This document shows, piece after piece, positions 29,913 through 32,658 of a stretch of DNA of 32,658 bases. The stretch is from a virus. Each line of letters opens with the position of its first letter. Within the stretch, counting starts at the first letter, position 1. The notes under the pieces were generated by a model, which worked only from the letters and a program-made list of their open reading frames with translations, was not told the DNA's origin and did not search any database. The DNA lies in IMG/VR virus record IMGVR_UViG_3300025472_000013, positions 1 through 32,658 of that record; one strand, 5' to 3'. Made by a program: the position numbers and the translations under genes.

Positions 29913-30986
29913 TTATTTTTGAATTGATTTAAGAATATTGATTGATTCTTTAATCTGCATTACATTTTTATAATTATGTAATGTTTCTGTTAAAATTGAT
30001 TCGGCAGATTTAAGTTGATTCTCTTTATTAAAATAAGAATCTGTTTTTGTTTTAATGTTTAACTTTGGTACAACTGCTTCTGCTAAAAATAGAGCTGTTT
30101 TTTTAGAGCAAATTCCATTATGAAGCAATTTAGAAATTAAATATGATTTTGTTCCTTGTTCTAATTCTTCACTTTTAATAATGTGTAATAATTCATTGAT
30201 TTGTACTGTATTTATTTCATCTTCACTGGATTTAACATCATTAATGCGCGCTAATGGATTCATAGGTATACCAACTGCACTAATTTCCCAAAGATTAAGT
30301 TGTTTTAATTTCCTAATCATGGAGCCGTCATCATCACCAGAAGGTTCAAAATCGTAATCATCAGATGTATAACCAATAGACATTGAATCGATAACGCCTT
30401 GTTTAGTTAATGCATAAACGTCCTTACCACGCCCAACATCTAAATTAATAGCACCTTCACAATATAATCCTTTTTCATCTTCACGCATCGTTTGAGGATC
30501 AAAACCGCCAATCATATCCATCATAGAATGCTGAAAACACATTGGGATCTTTTTTCCTTGTACTCTATAATCTTCAATGGATTTTACAAAAGCACCACGC
30601 ATAACAATGTCACCGCCTCGATCTACATTGCCGAAAGTAGAAGCATAACCTTTTATATAGCCAAAATTTTGATCTTTAACTGCTTTAGTTTCAGTAGAAA
30701 GCAAATTAAATCTAAAAGTTTTATATTCTATAGTATTAGACATATTTTTTCCTGTGGCTGGCTCAAACTCTATTGGTTTATAATCGTGATCTTTTAGCCA
30801 TTTTCTCGCTTCATCAGCGGTGAATTTTGACGAATCAAATCTGATGGCTTGTACTTCAGTTTTACCATCATCTAAAATTCCCCATATAACATCGATTCCA
30901 GAACCAAATTTATCATTTTCACGACGAATTTTTTTATATTTATCGGGCGAGTTTATTCGAGCTGCATGTTCGTGTTTTTCAGGCAT
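29913..30986 (-). CDS. Prohead protease fused to an N-terminal accessory domain
   Basis: Residues about 1-78 form a separate domain (HAARINSPDKYKKIRREN, then IDVIWGILDDGKTEVQAIRF and DEARKWLKDHDYKP). Residues about 82-255 are an HK97-type prohead protease: GYASTFGNVDRGGDIVMRGAF, FQH with His153, DSMSIGY with Ser203, and LWEISAVGIP with Glu234, the expected catalytic set. The helical tail (260-357) may be removed on maturation. Met82 is preceded by ACAGGAAAAAAT, a good ribosome site, so a shorter protease may also be made from 30743. It cuts the capsid delta domain. Unusually, it is the first gene of the visible late operon. Confidence 0.9.
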   Translation of the reverse strand: MPEKHEHAARINSPDKYKKIRRENDKFGSGIDVIWGILDDGKTEVQAIRFDSSKFTADEARKWLKDHDYKPIEFEPATGKNMSNTIEYKTFRFNLLSTETKAVKDQNFGYIKGYASTFGNVDRGGDIVMRGAFVKSIEDYRVQGKKIPMCFQHSMMDMIGGFDPQTMREDEKGLYCEGAINLDVGRGKDVYALTKQGVIDSMSIGYTSDDYDFEPSGDDDGSMIRKLKQLNLWEISAVGIPMNPLARINDVKSSEDEINTVQINELLHIIKSEELEQGTKSYLISKLLHNGICSKKTALFLAEAVVPKLNIKTKTDSYFNKENQLKSAESILTETLHNYKNVMQIKESINILKSIQK

Positions 30987-31042
30987 AAATTTTAACTATC
31001 TTAAGATCATAATTTATTTATTATCCATATTAACAGGTTAAA

Positions 31043-31146
31043 ATATCAAATGGAAGCAAATTTATTAAAAATATCAATGATTTAAGCCATTATGTTTTTT
31101 ATCCCATATTGATTTATTTACATTTTTATCGCGTCATATTGATTTT
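31043..31146. promoter_or_regulatory. Putative operator array of four ATATTGA-type boxes
   Basis: Between the divergent protease and AlpA-like genes are two direct 11-base CATATTGATTT boxes (31105-31115 and 31135-31145), exactly 30 bases apart, and two inverted, looser copies, ATATCAAATG (31043-31052) and ATATCAATGA (31071-31080). The last direct box ends just before a -35 hexamer. The 30-base spacing, three helical turns, suits cooperative binding. The AlpA-like protein encoded downstream is the natural candidate binder (inference). Confidence 0.5.
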
Positions 31147-31151
31147 TATAA

Positions 31152-31180
31152 TTGACTTAATCGTTAATTTATGGTTAAAT
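31152..31180 (+). promoter_or_regulatory. Sigma70-like promoter for the AlpA-like operon
   Basis: TTGACT (31152-31157) and TTAAAT (31175-31180) are separated by 17 bases. The -35 is five of six to consensus and the -10 is four of six. Transcription would begin near 31187, just before the 13-bp inverted repeat and 80 bases ahead of the AlpA-like start codon. Confidence 0.55.
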
Positions 31181-31196
31181 TTTAGATTAAATAGCC

Positions 31197-31237
31197 ATAG
31201 GACATAACCTCTTGTTTTTATCTTGGTTATGTCCTAT
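31197..31237. promoter_or_regulatory. Perfect 13-bp inverted repeat in the 5' leader
   Basis: ATAGGACATAACC (31197-31209) and GGTTATGTCCTAT (31225-31237) are exact reverse complements with a 15-base T-rich loop. No T-run follows on either strand, so it is not a plain terminator. It lies just downstream of the predicted start site, so it may be an operator for a dimeric repressor or a leader hairpin controlling translation of the regulator. Confidence 0.7.
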
Positions 31238-31266
31238 AGAAATAAATATTTTAGGTAAAAATATAA

Positions 31267-31452
31267 ATGACAAATGAAGATAAGCGCTTTCTTCGCATAG
31301 GAGAAGTCAAAAGATTAACAACATTAAGTAAAACAACTATAAGAAGACTTGAAATACAAGGTAAATTTCCCAAACGCTATAAATTAGCGCAGAAAGTTGC
31401 TGCTTGGGATTATGAAGAAATATTATTGTGGATGGAAGATAAGAAAAAATGA
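31267..31452 (+). CDS. AlpA-family transcriptional regulator
   Basis: The 61-residue protein has the AlpA/MerR-like winged helix-turn-helix: FLRIGEVKRLTTLSKTTIRRLE (helix-turn-helix, about 8-29), then GKFPKRYKLAQKVAAWDYEEILLWM, which is the typical wing and C-terminal helix. Phage and prophage AlpA proteins regulate excision or late genes. It is encoded divergently from the structural operon, behind repeated boxes. The start lacks a strong ribosome site (TTAGGTAAAAATATAAATG). Confidence 0.88.
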   Translation: MTNEDKRFLRIGEVKRLTTLSKTTIRRLEIQGKFPKRYKLAQKVAAWDYEEILLWMEDKKK

Positions 31453-31697
31453 CCATTAAAACAATTAAAGTATTTTATTTACGTGAAAACATAAAAAGTA
31501 TTGAGGTTTATAATGTTATAAAAAAAGAAAAAACAATTAATTTTGGCATTTTAATTCATTGTATAGGTGGTGTTATACACAAAAATTATTATCTTTATCC
31601 AACTGAATCCGCAAGAGACTTAATTTATGAAAAAATAAAAGAAAGTCTTCATAATTGTCATTGCATTGAAATAACCGCTGAAGGAGAATTAATTTAA
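31449..31697 (+). CDS. 82-residue hypothetical protein
   Basis: ATG overlaps the AlpA-like stop (ATGA), so the two are coupled. The protein has beta-like segments (IKVFYLREN, INFGILIHCIGGVI) and a helix (ESARDLIYEKIKESLHN). No family is recognised. The helix and the preceding strand resemble parts of the two following genes, which may be distant relatives. Confidence 0.6.
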   Translation: MTIKTIKVFYLRENIKSIEVYNVIKKEKTINFGILIHCIGGVIHKNYYLYPTESARDLIYEKIKESLHNCHCIEITAEGELI

Positions 31698-32299
31698 TGA
31701 TCACAGAAATAACTGAAATGCAGGAAAAAATAAAAGTTGAAAGTATAACAATCAATACATCCCTTTATGATTTTATATCAAAAATAAGATATGATAACGG
31801 AGAATTAGCTTTTGATAAAGAAAATCAAAAATTTTTAAATGTTCCGTTGCTCTATTGTGACAACGAGATGTCTATTTTATATTTTGATTCAGTTGGGGAT
31901 AACAACTCAAACGATCCTATAATTTCGATTTCATATTTATATAAAAATTGCGCGTTTAATATTAGGATAAAAATTAACTCAGATGAATATATTCCCGTAG
32001 AAACTGGAAGTTATAAAACAGCTTCTAGTTTATTGTCTGAAATACAAAACACTATCCTCGAAAAAATCAAAATCAACAGAGAACAATATATAGAAAGGCA
32101 AAAGGAAAAAGAAAAAGAAGTAACCATAAATTTACCTTCTGTTGTTAATTGTTCAAACGATAAATTAGAACCTACAATAAAAAACCTCCGCACATTATTT
32201 GATCAAATTTATGATATTAACATCAAAAAAGTAAATCTAGATCCTTATAAAGACGCTTATGAGATAACTATTAACGGTATTATCGATAATAAGAGATAA
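31697..32299 (+). CDS. 200-residue hypothetical protein
   Basis: It starts at TAATG, overlapping the previous stop by one base, with GAAGGAGAATTAATTTA upstream. The first 120 residues alternate beta strands and include YDFISKIRYDNGELAF and IISISYLYKNCAFNIRIKIN. A charged helix with EIQNTILEKIKINREQYIERQKEKEKE follows, then a C-terminal alpha/beta part with LRTLFDQIYDI. No family is recognised. Its place behind the AlpA-like gene suggests an early or regulatory function. Confidence 0.65.
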   Translation: MITEITEMQEKIKVESITINTSLYDFISKIRYDNGELAFDKENQKFLNVPLLYCDNEMSILYFDSVGDNNSNDPIISISYLYKNCAFNIRIKINSDEYIPVETGSYKTASSLLSEIQNTILEKIKINREQYIERQKEKEKEVTINLPSVVNCSNDKLEPTIKNLRTLFDQIYDINIKKVNLDPYKDAYEITINGIIDNKR

Positions 32300-32302
32300 T
32301 TT

Positions 32303-32658
32303 ATGAAAATAGAAAAAGAAATTCTTCATTTTAAACTATTTTGCAATCATAAAACCATTGGATATATTTTAGAATATAAAGATGCTGAGGGAAAAAATCT
32401 TTTTGATATAAAGGACAATACCATTCATGGCATACAAATAGCTTTAAATGAATCTCTAAATGACAATGAAGTTTCTCTTATTAGCTATAAAGTTTTTGAA
32501 GATTCTTATAATGGAATAATTAATATGAATATTTTTTCTCCTTTCGTATCTCTAAAACTCAATCATGAAAATAAATTTCTTGTTAACCTAAAGCATGATT
32601 TTCATCCCTCTTCTACATTTTTAAATAAATTGAAGGATAGCATAAGAGAGCATTATCG
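32303..32658 (+). CDS. Hypothetical protein, cut by the right edge
   Basis: ATG 32303 opens three bases after the previous stop and stays open to the window end, giving at least 118 residues. Visible parts are a strand-rich N-terminus (HFKLFCNHKTIGYILEYKD) and, later, MNIFSPFVSLKLNHENKFLV followed by SSTFLNKLKDSIREHY. That last strand-then-helix pattern resembles the two genes before it. No family is recognised. Confidence 0.6.
   Translation, partial: MKIEKEILHFKLFCNHKTIGYILEYKDAEGKNLFDIKDNTIHGIQIALNESLNDNEVSLISYKVFEDSYNGIINMNIFSPFVSLKLNHENKFLVNLKHDFHPSSTFLNKLKDSIREHY

Noticed and set aside
29897-29913. Intrinsic terminator after the protease gene
   Set aside because: The ACGCGTAA/TTACGCGT repeat has a strong stem but is followed on the transcribed strand by ATCTTATTC, not a T-run, and the late genes continue downstream.
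30492-30797. Plus-strand frames over the protease gene
   Set aside because: They lie opposite catalytic motifs of a clear prohead protease and show no ribosome site.

Overview
The window reads as part of an AT-rich genome of a contractile-tailed phage or prophage infecting a Gram-negative bacterium. A gammaproteobacterial host is my inference, from a phage-borne CsrA, an Rz/Rz1-type spanin pair and a gamma-type small lipoprotein. The head is HK97-type: a prohead protease, then a capsid protein with an N-terminal coiled-coil scaffold. The tail and baseplate follow phage Mu order: sheath, tube, frameshifted chaperone, tape measure, then gp43 to gp48-like baseplate proteins. I see no integrase, transposase, terminase, portal or CRISPR array.

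Layout. (1) Positions 1-4095, plus strand: an early or accessory operon of tightly packed, mostly tiny genes. It holds SSB, a tRNA-Tyr whose first base is the last base of the ssb stop codon, CsrA, several Cys-rich mini-proteins, small membrane proteins, a lipoprotein, a hexanucleotide-repeat gene and a structured non-coding stretch at 3319-3474. (2) Positions 4079-30986, minus strand: one long late region. In transcription order it runs protease, capsid, head decoration, connectors and tail terminator, sheath, tube, chaperones, tape measure, baseplate, fibres (including a 1762-residue protein), then an overlapping lysis cassette (endolysin, Cys-rich mini-protein, holin candidate, Rz, Rz1). 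After a hairpin terminator come two membrane proteins and a VRR-NUC nuclease. (3) Positions 30987-31266: a divergent control region with repeated boxes, a sigma70-like promoter and a 13-bp perfect inverted repeat. (4) Positions 31267-32658, plus strand: an AlpA-like regulator and three unrecognised genes, the last cut by the window edge.

Most notable points. A leader element (small hairpin plus a shared decamer) precedes both the capsid gene and the first fibre gene, 15.5 kb apart. Two beta-rich accessory modules sit inside five different virion proteins. A canonical A AAT TTT slippery site fuses the tail chaperone to a second reading frame. The phage CsrA is encoded among genes whose ribosome sites nearly all contain the GGA core that CsrA proteins bind. 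Terminase and portal genes are missing from the head of the late operon. All functional calls come from reading motifs by eye; no database search was run.
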